64,000 nt of DNA from Bacteroidota bacterium (GTDB lineage Bacteria; Bacteroidota; Bacteroidia; Bacteroidales; Cfx3-03), in NCBI GenBank assembly GCA_013390605.1, contig JACAUB010000001.1:2037787-2101786 (forward strand). The letters run 5' to 3'. Shown here piece by piece: positions 16,629-24,811 of this stretch. The notes beneath the pieces were generated by a model. The model was not told the origin of the DNA. It did not search any database and worked only from the letters and a program-made list of their open reading frames with translations. The first letter of the stretch is position 1. Each line of letters begins with the position of its first letter. The position numbers and the translations under genes are program-made.

Positions 16629-17450
16629 ATGAAGAGTCTATTTATAACTGATTTTTTTAATATTTACCGTGGCGAATGGTTAAAGACCAGAAAGACACTG
16701 GCATTTTGGATGACCATCTTATTTCCTTTTTTCTGTACTATTTTGGTATCGCTAAAATTTTTAGGGGATAAGCAAATGCCTACAGAACCCTGGCCAATGT
16801 ATATAAAGCAGGTAAATAATGTTATGTCGTTTTTTCTTCCCTTTTTTCTAATCCTTTTGGTAAGTTTCACAACTCAAATCGAATATAAAAATCATGGATG
16901 GAAACAACTTTATTCACAACCTGTTCCCCGACTTTCAATATTCCTCGGTAAATATTTGATAATATTGAGCTTAATGGTGGTCAGTGTTATATTTGCTCTC
17001 ATTATTTTATCAGGACTCGCTCCTATCATTCAATTGATTCGTCCCGGCTTAAATTTCACAGGTACTTCATTCGACTTCGCAACATTCATTCGCTTATTTG
17101 TTCACACAATATTCGGCGGGATATTTATTATGACACTGCAATATTGGTTATGTATCAGATTGCGTGGTTTCATGGCGCCCATCATCATTGGAGTCTTTTT
17201 TACCATAATTCCTATAGCTTATGTAATGATATTAGGAATTGCCGGATTATTAAAAAAAGGGAAAGAAATTTTAAAAGTATTTGAATACGATCCATATTCT
17301 TATCCTTTCTCTTCAACGTTCCATATAATGCCTGTAAATGGTGCTGCTACGCCGATTATTCCTGACATTTTACAGATCCATCTTGGCATTGCGCTGGCAA
17401 TACTTCTTCTTGCAGCCATCGATAACCATTTCAGAAAAGTTTACGCTTAA
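16629..17450 (+). CDS. ABC-2 type transporter permease
   Basis: 273 residues with about six membrane segments (about 25-42, 62-85, 108-132, 160-180, 185-210, 245-265). The opening RGEWLKTRKTLAFWMTILFPFF is typical of ABC-2 permeases of the BcrB/lantibiotic type, where an amphipathic helix precedes the first span. It pairs with the ATPase two bases upstream and ends before a strong terminator. Confidence 0.88.
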   Translation: MKSLFITDFFNIYRGEWLKTRKTLAFWMTILFPFFCTILVSLKFLGDKQMPTEPWPMYIKQVNNVMSFFLPFFLILLVSFTTQIEYKNHGWKQLYSQPVPRLSIFLGKYLIILSLMVVSVIFALIILSGLAPIIQLIRPGLNFTGTSFDFATFIRLFVHTIFGGIFIMTLQYWLCIRLRGFMAPIIIGVFFTIIPIAYVMILGIAGLLKKGKEILKVFEYDPYSYPFSSTFHIMPVNGAATPIIPDILQIHLGIALAILLLAAIDNHFRKVYA

Positions 17451-17470
17451 ATGTTTAAACATATCTTTTC

Positions 17471-17507
17471 AAAAAAACCATTGTTCTATTCGTTCAATGG
17501 TTTTTTT
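17471..17507 (+). terminator. Terminator of the ABC exporter operon
   Basis: Thirteen-bp stem with AAAAAAACCATTG and CAATGGTTTTTTT arms, 11-base loop, T-run. The A-run also lets it act on the minus strand. Confidence 0.9.
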
Positions 17508-17552
17508 GTTTTATTTTTACAAACTCCTTCTCACTAATAAAAAAAATTAAAA

Positions 17553-18986
17553 ATGCTTAACAGAAGATCATTTGTCAAAACAGCAGGATTAGCCACTGCT
17601 GGACTTGCTATTTCAATGAAGAACAATGCTTCAATCCTTTCTAAAACAGATTTCACCTCGATGCGGCCAGCATTAAAGGATCGAAATTTTACCAGTAAGG
17701 CTGTTGAAGATACAATCTTAACTGTAAAGAAAGCCATTTCAGATCCTGAATTAGGATGGCTTTTCGAAAATTGTTTTCCAAATACACTTGATACTACCGT
17801 TAAATTCAAAATGGTTAATGGTAAACCTGATACATTTGTCATTACCGGAGATATTAATGCAATGTGGCTTCGCGACTCAACAGCTCAGGTGTGGCCTTAT
17901 TTGCCCCTCACTAAAAATGATACGGATTTAAAACAATTAATAGCAGGTGTTATTAATCGTCAAGTCAAATGTATACAAATCGACTCGTATGCTAATGCTT
18001 TTAATGATGGTCCCGGCCACTCCGAGTGGATGACTGATTTAACTGATATGAAACCGGAACTTCACGAACGGAAATGGGAGATCGATTCACTTTGTTATCC
18101 TGTTCGTTTATCATATGGCTACTGGAAGACTACAGGCGACAGCTCTGTCTTTGATGAGAACTGGGTTGCAGCTATGAAGAAAATATACACTACATTTATT
18201 GAACAACAACGAAAAGATGGTAATGGTCCTTATAAATTTGGCAGAGTAACAGCTTGGGCGCTTGATACAGTTCCCGGCGGTGGATATGGAAATCCAATAA
18301 AACCTGTTGGATTAATCTGCTCAATGTTTAGGCCTAGCGATGATGCTACTACTTTCCCTTTTTTAGTACCCTCTAATTATTTTGCTGTCGTATCATTAAA
18401 ACAATTGGCTGAAATATTTACAGTTGTTATAAAAGATGTTGAGTTTGCTAATAAATGCAAGCAGTTAGCTACTGAAGTAGAAAATGCTTTAAAGAAATAT
18501 GCTATTACAAACCATCTACATTTTGGCCCTATGCTGGCTTACGAAGTAGATGGATTCGGAAACCAAATGTTTATGGATGATGCTAATGTGCCTAGTCTTT
18601 TAGCACTTCCTTATCTGGGAGCATTTAAACCAAACGATCCGCTTTATCTCAATACCCGAAAATTTACGCTGAGTGATAGTAACCCCTATTTCTTCAAAGG
18701 GAAAGTTGCGCAAGGTGTTGGTGGTCCGCACTCAGGAATGGATATGATTTGGCCATTATCATTTACAATGAAGGCTTTGACGAGTACAAACGACAATGAA
18801 ATAAAAGATTGCATTCGTATTTTAAGAGCTACGCATGCTGGTACTGGTTTTATGCATGAATCATTCTATAAAGATGATGCCAATAAGTTTACCCGGAAAT
18901 GGTTTGCTTGGTCAAATACACTCTTTGGCGAGATGATATTGAAAGTATATCACGAACGTCCACACATTCTAAAGTCGAGTTTTTAA
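17553..18986 (+). CDS. GH125 exo-alpha-1,6-mannosidase
   Basis: 477 residues. The N-terminus NRRSFVKTAGLATAGLA is a twin-arginine (Tat) signal, so the enzyme is probably exported folded. GH125 (formerly DUF1237) motifs: GDINAMWLRDSTAQVWPYLPL, QIDSYANAFND, SEWMTDLTDMKPELHERKWEIDSLCYPVRL, and the closing GFMHESFYKDD and FAWSNTLFGE. GH125 enzymes are metal-independent and release alpha-1,6-linked mannose from the non-reducing end. Full length for the family. First gene of an operon with cutC (41 bases on) and the transglutaminase-fold gene. Confidence 0.93.
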   Translation: MLNRRSFVKTAGLATAGLAISMKNNASILSKTDFTSMRPALKDRNFTSKAVEDTILTVKKAISDPELGWLFENCFPNTLDTTVKFKMVNGKPDTFVITGDINAMWLRDSTAQVWPYLPLTKNDTDLKQLIAGVINRQVKCIQIDSYANAFNDGPGHSEWMTDLTDMKPELHERKWEIDSLCYPVRLSYGYWKTTGDSSVFDENWVAAMKKIYTTFIEQQRKDGNGPYKFGRVTAWALDTVPGGGYGNPIKPVGLICSMFRPSDDATTFPFLVPSNYFAVVSLKQLAEIFTVVIKDVEFANKCKQLATEVENALKKYAITNHLHFGPMLAYEVDGFGNQMFMDDANVPSLLALPYLGAFKPNDPLYLNTRKFTLSDSNPYFFKGKVAQGVGGPHSGMDMIWPLSFTMKALTSTNDNEIKDCIRILRATHAGTGFMHESFYKDDANKFTRKWFAWSNTLFGEMILKVYHERPHILKSSF

Positions 18987-19027
18987 ATTTTCATTACCTG
19001 CAGTTAACTTTATTTTTAAATTAATAA

Positions 19028-19774
19028 ATGATCCTTGTTGAAGCTTGTGTAAACTCCCCCCAATCAGCAATTGAGGCAGAGAAAGGGGGAGCACACCGTG
19101 TTGAACTTTGCGATAACCTCTATGAAGGAGGCACCACACCGAGTGCTGCATCTATTGTTTTTACCCGAAAAAATATTGGAATAGGATTAAATGTTATTAT
19201 TCGCCCCCGAGGTGGAGATTTCATCTATTCTGAATTGGAAGTAGATATAATGCTTCAGGATATTACTTTTTGCAAACAAGCTGGTGTTGATGGTGTGGTT
19301 TTAGGTGCTTTAACACCGGAAGGTAATATTGATATTTTCACAACCACACGCTTAACTCAAGCTGCATTTCCAATGACTGTAACTTTTCATAGGGCATTTG
19401 ATATGGTTGCTGATCCCTACAAAGCCTTAAATGATATAATACTTTGCGGATGCGATCGCATATTAACTTCTGGACTTCAAAACAAGGCTGTTGAGGGAAA
19501 AGATATGATTGCATCATTGGTTTTACAAGCTGAAGATCGTATTATTATTGTTGCAGGTAGTGGTGTAAATGATCAAAATGCAGCTTCATTGGTTCAATAT
19601 ACAGGTGTAAAAGAGATTCATACTTCATCAAAATCATCTTACCCTAGTAAAATGGTTTTTCGTAACCCGGTGGTTTTTATGGGAGGGATATCACAGATTC
19701 CGGAATATGAAAACAACCGTACTGATGCTTTAAAAATAAAGGCAGTAGTAGAATCAGTAAAAGATCTCGGCTAA
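19028..19774 (+). CDS. cutC: CutC family protein
   Basis: 248 residues, TIM-barrel fold, with the family opening ILVEACVNSPQSAIEAEKGG, RVELCDNLYEGGTTPS, and GVVLGALTPEGNID, FHRAFD and ILTSG. CutC was named for copper tolerance in E. coli, but that link is disputed and many relatives occur next to sugar genes. Here it lies between a mannosidase and a transglutaminase-fold gene, on one likely transcript, which favours a role in carbohydrate handling over copper. Cytoplasmic. Confidence 0.93.
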   Translation: MILVEACVNSPQSAIEAEKGGAHRVELCDNLYEGGTTPSAASIVFTRKNIGIGLNVIIRPRGGDFIYSELEVDIMLQDITFCKQAGVDGVVLGALTPEGNIDIFTTTRLTQAAFPMTVTFHRAFDMVADPYKALNDIILCGCDRILTSGLQNKAVEGKDMIASLVLQAEDRIIIVAGSGVNDQNAASLVQYTGVKEIHTSSKSSYPSKMVFRNPVVFMGGISQIPEYENNRTDALKIKAVVESVKDLG

Positions 19775-19805
19775 TTATTTTTAATCTACAATAATCGAGT
19801 ACGAT

Positions 19806-22451
19806 ATGAAAAAAATATTTCTCATTTTAATTGGTATCATTTGGTGCAATATCTTATCCGCACAACATCTTATCAATAATGTCAATTATCGTCAAAAAGT
19901 CCATAAGCAATTCATCAAGAGAGAAGTTGAGATGTCAGCTAGAGGAAAAATTCTTTTTGATGTATTTAAGAAACCACTTTCAGTTGAGCAAAGAGAAGCA
20001 TTAGAGTTCCTATATGCATATATGCCCCTAAGTGATCTTGCAGATTATTCAGGAAATTTCTTTTTAAGTCAGGTTGATGTTGCATTGGCTACAAAAACTA
20101 CATTTAAATGGGGAAAACAAATTCCTGAAGATATCTTTCGTCATTTTGTACTTCCTTACAGAATCAATAATGAAAATCTGGATTCTTCAAGAATGGTCTT
20201 CTATAAGGAATTAAAAAGCAGAATCATGAATATGTCAATGAAAGATGCCGTTTTAGAAGTCAACCATTGGTGTCATGAAAAAGTAACCTATAGGGGTACG
20301 GATATCCGTACTTCCGCACCTCTTTCAACGGTAAAAAATTCATTTGGTCGTTGTGGTGAGGAATCTACATTCACAACTACAGCATTACGTTCGGTCGGAA
20401 TCCCTGCCCGTCAGTGTTATACACCCCGCTGGGCGCATAGTGATGATAATCATGCATGGGTTGAAGTTTGGATTGATGGGAAATGGTATTTTATGGGTGC
20501 TTGCGAACCTGAATCCGATCTAAACATGGGATGGTTTGATGGACCTGCTAAACGTGCTATGATGGTTCATACAAATGTATTTGGGAATTACGAAGGAATT
20601 GAAGAAGTGAATCAGAAGGAGACTTGGTATACAAAAATCAATATCTTACCAAACTATGCTCCAGTCAAAAAACTTATTGTAAAAGTTGTAGATGAAATAG
20701 GGAAACCAGCCATTAAAGCAAAAGTAAATTTTGGACTTTACAACTACGCTGAATTTTATACGATAGCTTTTAAGAATACAGACTTAAAAGGTTTTACTTC
20801 TTTAGTAACAGGTTATGGTGACTTGTTGGTTTGGGCTACTAACGGTAAGAATTATGGATACCAAAAGGTTTCTGTAGATAAAAAAGATACCGTCGTTATT
20901 AAAATGAACCGTTTGGGTGACAAACCTTATCAGGAAGATTTTGATTTAGTCGTGCCTATTGTTCGCCCAGTAAGCAATGGAGATGAAAAAGGGAAAGAAC
21001 TTAATGCACAACGTCTGCTCAATGAAGATGCTATTAGAACGGCTTATATGAGTACCTTCATGAAACCCGATCAAGCAATTGAATTAGCAAAAGAGGTTGG
21101 TTTATCTATTGATAGTATAAAACAACTAATCGGTAATCGTTATGGTAACTATCAGGAGATTGCTACTTTTATTCGTCAGGGAGCACAAACAAAGAATAAA
21201 AATCTTGTCATCCCTCTGTTATATTCAGTTTCAGAAAAGGATTTGCGTGATGCTTCCAATATAACGCTGTTCGATCATCTATCAAATGCATTAAATTTAA
21301 GACCCGTCGAGTCAATTACTGGAAAGCTATTTACCGAATGTATTTTAAATCCAAGAATATCGAATGAGATTCTTTCTCCATGGAGAAGCCTTTTATTCAA
21401 TAAGCTAAAAACTGAATTCTCTCCATTGTCAATTGAAACCCCACTAAAAATAAAGGCCTGGATTATTAAAAATATAACGATAAAGGAGAATGAGAACTAC
21501 TACAATGTACCTATTACTCCAATTGGTGTATACAATTTGAAACAGGCTGATAAACAGAGCAGAAACATTTTCTTCGTTGCAGTATGTCGTTCACTGGGAT
21601 TTCCTGCCAGGATTGAAACAGCAACAGGTATTGCTCAATATTTACAGACTGGACAATGGATTGATGTCAACTTTGAGCCTTCTGTAAAAGCGGTAGAATC
21701 AAGAGGGACATTAGAGATTGTAAGTGCGCCATCAAATACCATTAAACCTGAATACTATACACACTTTACCATTGGACGGTTGGAAAATGGAGAGTTTGTA
21801 TCGCTTGATTTTGAATACAGTGACGACATGAAGTCATTGCCAACTAAAATCAATCTTATACCAGGCCGCTATCGAATGGTTACAGGAAATCGAATGAATA
21901 ATGGAAATGTGTTGGCTCGCACAACTTATTTTGATATAGAAGCAGGAAAGACTGTTAAGCAGGTTGTAGAGCTTCGTCCATTAATCATGAAACCTGATGT
22001 CATAGGAACGATTGATTTAAACAAATCGTTTACTACATTTGATGGTAAGGTCATTTCACTAAAAGATTTAGCAAAAGAAAATGGGGTGATACTTTCGTTT
22101 CTTGATCCATCCAGAGAACCAACCCGACATGTAATGGTTGATATTCCTCTGCTTCGTGAATCATTTGAAAAGTGGAATGGTGGAATGGTATTTTTGCTTC
22201 CAACTGATAAAATAACACCGGCATTCAATTCCGCAAGTTATGCTAATATGCCAAAGCAATCTATTTTCGGAAAAGATGAAAACAGAACGTTATTGAATTA
22301 CATTCTTAAAGCAACAAAAACTAATTTTGAAAATAATTTTCCTTTAATAACACTGATAACACCTTCTGGCGAAATAATCTTTCTTTCAGAAGGCTATCGC
22401 ATTGGTATTGGAGAAAACCTTATCAAAACCATTCAGTTGATGGGCAAATAG
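19806..22451 (+). CDS. Large exported transglutaminase-fold protein
   Basis: 881 residues with a signal peptide (MKKIFLILIGIIWCNILSAQ). The transglutaminase core has Cys183 in FGRCGEES, preceded by TYRGTDIRTSAPLSTVKNS, and His216 in DDNHAWVEVW. The third residue, normally an Asp shortly after WYFMD, reads WYFMGACEPESD, so it is shifted or missing. A second half-domain with a Cys (FFVAVCRSLGFPARIETATG, about 591-610) looks like a degenerate copy. The last 150 residues (FTTFDGKVISLKDLAKENGVILSFLD...) resemble a thioredoxin-like fold without a CxxC. Probably a periplasmic protease-like or inactive enzyme. Operon partner of GH125 and cutC. Confidence 0.82.
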   Translation: MKKIFLILIGIIWCNILSAQHLINNVNYRQKVHKQFIKREVEMSARGKILFDVFKKPLSVEQREALEFLYAYMPLSDLADYSGNFFLSQVDVALATKTTFKWGKQIPEDIFRHFVLPYRINNENLDSSRMVFYKELKSRIMNMSMKDAVLEVNHWCHEKVTYRGTDIRTSAPLSTVKNSFGRCGEESTFTTTALRSVGIPARQCYTPRWAHSDDNHAWVEVWIDGKWYFMGACEPESDLNMGWFDGPAKRAMMVHTNVFGNYEGIEEVNQKETWYTKINILPNYAPVKKLIVKVVDEIGKPAIKAKVNFGLYNYAEFYTIAFKNTDLKGFTSLVTGYGDLLVWATNGKNYGYQKVSVDKKDTVVIKMNRLGDKPYQEDFDLVVPIVRPVSNGDEKGKELNAQRLLNEDAIRTAYMSTFMKPDQAIELAKEVGLSIDSIKQLIGNRYGNYQEIATFIRQGAQTKNKNLVIPLLYSVSEKDLRDASNITLFDHLSNALNLRPVESITGKLFTECILNPRISNEILSPWRSLLFNKLKTEFSPLSIETPLKIKAWIIKNITIKENENYYNVPITPIGVYNLKQADKQSRNIFFVAVCRSLGFPARIETATGIAQYLQTGQWIDVNFEPSVKAVESRGTLEIVSAPSNTIKPEYYTHFTIGRLENGEFVSLDFEYSDDMKSLPTKINLIPGRYRMVTGNRMNNGNVLARTTYFDIEAGKTVKQVVELRPLIMKPDVIGTIDLNKSFTTFDGKVISLKDLAKENGVILSFLDPSREPTRHVMVDIPLLRESFEKWNGGMVFLLPTDKITPAFNSASYANMPKQSIFGKDENRTLLNYILKATKTNFENNFPLITLITPSGEIIFLSEGYRIGIGENLIKTIQLMGK

Positions 22452-22473
22452 GTTTTAAAGAACTTCATTTTGC

Positions 22474-22530
22474 AAAAAAGAGACTGTCAGAAAAGTTCGA
22501 AAGAGTTTTTTTCTGACAGTCTCTTTTTTT
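22474..22530. terminator. Bidirectional terminator after the GH125 operon
   Basis: A perfect 21-bp stem (22474-22494 with 22509-22529), A-run before and T-run after. It serves the transglutaminase gene (+) and probably the convergent DUF3788 gene (-). Confidence 0.92.
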
Positions 22531-22611
22531 TGAGAGATAGCCAAACAGAATAGTAGATGATGGTAATATGAATAAAAAAGAACGAATAACATCAAAAAAA
22601 ACAGAATTCGT

Positions 22612-23034
22612 CTACTTTAACTTCAACTTTACATCAATCAGTGTTTTAACATCCTCAACATCAAGGCTGTTCGCAATCGTTATTGATACAGCCCGACCAA
22701 ATTTTGATGGTTTAGCATCACGAAATTTATTTTTTACTTCATCGGTAATAGTGCTATCTTCAATCAATGGCTGAGCCTTGTCCCCCAGGTAAAAAGTAAT
22801 TCTAAAAGTATCTTTTATGACACCTAACCAGAAAATTGTTTTTTTCTTTCGAAGTGTACGAAACAACCAACACTTCCCATCATTATAGAATCTCCAGACT
22901 TCTGTTATGTCTGTATAATGATCATGCAGATGCTGTATAATCTGCTGCCAATAAATTTGCTTCTCACCAATGATAGTATAAATAAAATTATCATCAGGTT
23001 GGATTGTTTTGTCGGTTAATACAATAGGTTCCAT
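22612..23034 (-). CDS. DUF3788 family protein
   Basis: 140 residues. Motifs: IYTIIGEKQIYWQQIIQHL, WRFYNDGKCWLFRTLRKKKTIFWLGV, FRITFYLGDKAQPLIE and KPSKFGRAVSITI. This matches DUF3788, small YdhG/DUF1801-like cytoplasmic proteins of unknown function. The next gene upstream on the same strand is the ybaK-like gene, 41 bases away, so they may be one transcript. Confidence 0.75.
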   Translation of the reverse strand: MEPIVLTDKTIQPDDNFIYTIIGEKQIYWQQIIQHLHDHYTDITEVWRFYNDGKCWLFRTLRKKKTIFWLGVIKDTFRITFYLGDKAQPLIEDSTITDEVKNKFRDAKPSKFGRAVSITIANSLDVEDVKTLIDVKLKLK

Positions 23035-23075
23035 TTTTATCCTGTTTTAGTTTATACTAATTTACTTTATACAAT

Positions 23076-23552
23076 TTATAAAATTAACGAAACAATTTCC
23101 GCTTCTGTTTCTTTTACTAAATCCTTTGGAGCGATATGAATTTGTAGTCCTCGTTGTCCGGCACTAATATAAATATGGCTATAATTCAAACAGGTCTCAT
23201 GGATGTATGTCGGTAAATGCTTCTTCATCCCTATTGGAGAACAAGCGCCACGGATATATCCGGTAGTCGGTAAAAGTTCTTTCATCGGAATCATTTCGCA
23301 ACTTTTATTTTCCGAGACTTTTGCAGCTTTTTTCAAATCCAACTCTTCGGCTCCGGGAATAATACAAACGAAATACCCTATCTTATCTCCTTTTAGAACA
23401 AGTGTCTTGAACACCTGTTCAACGGGTTCATTCAATTGTTGAGCGACATGAATAGCACTTAAATCTGATTCATCCACTTCGTAAGCAATTAATTCATAAG
23501 CTATTTTTGCTTTATCGAGTAGTCGGGCTGCATTTGTTTTATTTATTTTCAT
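23076..23552 (-). CDS. ybaK: YbaK/EbsC-type Cys-tRNA(Pro) deacylase
   Basis: 158 residues from the ATG at 23552 (MKINKTNAARLLDK). It hydrolyses tRNA(Pro) mischarged with Cys. Family marks: FKTLVLKGDK (the conserved Lys in V-x-K-T-L), AAKVSENK, TGYIRGACSPIGMKK and SAGQRGLQIHIAP. An upstream in-frame start at 23606 exists but lies before the promoter element at 23576-23583, so it cannot be used from that promoter. Confidence 0.92.
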   Translation of the reverse strand: MKINKTNAARLLDKAKIAYELIAYEVDESDLSAIHVAQQLNEPVEQVFKTLVLKGDKIGYFVCIIPGAEELDLKKAAKVSENKSCEMIPMKELLPTTGYIRGACSPIGMKKHLPTYIHETCLNYSHIYISAGQRGLQIHIAPKDLVKETEAEIVSLIL

Positions 23553-23575
23553 TGATAAATGAATTCTTGTCACAT

Positions 23576-23583
23576 CAAATATA
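23576..23583 (-). promoter_or_regulatory. -7 element TATATTTG that fixes the ybaK start
   Basis: Exact TAnnTTTG match on the minus strand, 24 bases before the ATG at 23552. Confidence 0.55.
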
Positions 23584-23606
23584 GCGTAGTTTTGCTTGAA
23601 TATCAA

Positions 23607-23645
23607 TAAAAAACCACCTTAAAGTATTTAACACTAAAAGGTGGC
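23607..23645 (-). terminator. Terminator of the phosphorylase/symporter operon
   Basis: Stem CCACCTT (23614-23620) with AAGGTGG (23638-23644), followed on the minus strand by seven T. It lies 25 bases after the CBM9-like gene. Confidence 0.75.
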
Positions 23646-23669
23646 TTCTATATTTTAAAGAATATGTTT

Positions 23670-24803
23670 TTACTTTGAGATAGACGTTATAAGTTTGCCA
23701 TCACCATTTATAATCAACTTAGTCTTTCCATCGTTACATTCGAGTACAGCCTCATAGTTCATTGCTGTCATCTTCAGTGATAACTTATAAAGCGATGTAT
23801 CAAAAAGATTCTCAATATCGGTTCCTAACTCATTTAAATCAGCACAATATTTCTTGTTCTTGCTATAATATTGCTCTTCACGATAAAACACTGCCCATAA
23901 TGCTTCTTTAGTAAACTCTATATCCGGAATTTTAAATTCTTCGGTAGAGGTACCAACTTCATTGGCAGAGAATTTTACATATCCCCAACGTTCGGGCATG
24001 TGCATACTGATAGCACCTACAGGTGACCAGACCCAATTATTTTCAGGTAGATTCTTACCCGTCTGAGGATCCTTTATTTTTTCATATTTTCCATCTTTCC
24101 ACTCTGTATTCCATTCTACTCTGGAGAAGCCAAGTCGCCAAGGTTGTTCTAATTTGGGTTTTCCATTACCCATTCCAAAAGAAACAGCGCTAAAAGGAAT
24201 AGCAATCTCCACCGTCCATTTTTTATCCTTATCTCTTCCATTATTTAGAGTTCCGTCAAGAACAGTGGCAACTTTGACTCCTTTGAAGTCCCAATTGTGT
24301 AAAGGATAACTGGCTGTACGATATGGCTCAGGAAGGAACAGATCAAAAACAGTTTGGATAGCATTAGTTTCGAATTCGAAATAGTTTTTTGTGTCATTAT
24401 CCGGATCAATAAAAATTTCAAAGTCATTATCTAAGAACACAATATCATCATGGTTCTTCTGATAGGCCCAAATATTTTCATCTTCCAGTTCTGCCATTAC
24501 ATATAGATATTGATCGTCCCATAACATTTTTGCACGAGTTCTATAAGTTGGTTTCGGACGAATATCCCCTTCAATATCATTAAAATCTTTCGTCCATTCG
24601 GCTTTCTGCCATGATGCTTCTTTTGCCTTTCCATCAATGGTTATTTTCTCTTTGGTCTGATAAACCACATAGGTCTGTGGAACCAGTGAAAATATTCTTT
24701 TCAGATCATCTTTAAGTAGATCGGTCTTCGACTTGGTTTGTCCAACGACAACCTGGAAGATTCCAATAAGTCCAATAAGAATAATAATACTTTTCGTTTT
24801 CAT
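23670..24803 (-). CDS. Exported CBM9-like (DOMON) carbohydrate-binding protein
   Basis: 377 residues with a signal peptide (hydrophobic 5-20, then VVGQ). The CBM9-like domain spans about 45-280: VVYQTKEKITIDGKAKEASWQKAEWT, TRAKMLWDDQYLYVMAELEDENIWA, DNDFEIFIDPDNDTKNYFEFETNA, WTVEIAIPFSAVSFG, and WRLGFSRVEWN. No catalytic domain is attached. The family binds sugars or cellodextrin ends, here perhaps in the periplasm. It is the last gene of the GH94-GH130-symporter operon, 8 bases after the symporter, so it probably captures the transported sugar. Confidence 0.85.
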   Translation of the reverse strand: MKTKSIIILIGLIGIFQVVVGQTKSKTDLLKDDLKRIFSLVPQTYVVYQTKEKITIDGKAKEASWQKAEWTKDFNDIEGDIRPKPTYRTRAKMLWDDQYLYVMAELEDENIWAYQKNHDDIVFLDNDFEIFIDPDNDTKNYFEFETNAIQTVFDLFLPEPYRTASYPLHNWDFKGVKVATVLDGTLNNGRDKDKKWTVEIAIPFSAVSFGMGNGKPKLEQPWRLGFSRVEWNTEWKDGKYEKIKDPQTGKNLPENNWVWSPVGAISMHMPERWGYVKFSANEVGTSTEEFKIPDIEFTKEALWAVFYREEQYYSKNKKYCADLNELGTDIENLFDTSLYKLSLKMTAMNYEAVLECNDGKTKLIINGDGKLITSISK

Positions 24804-24811
24804 ATAACTAA

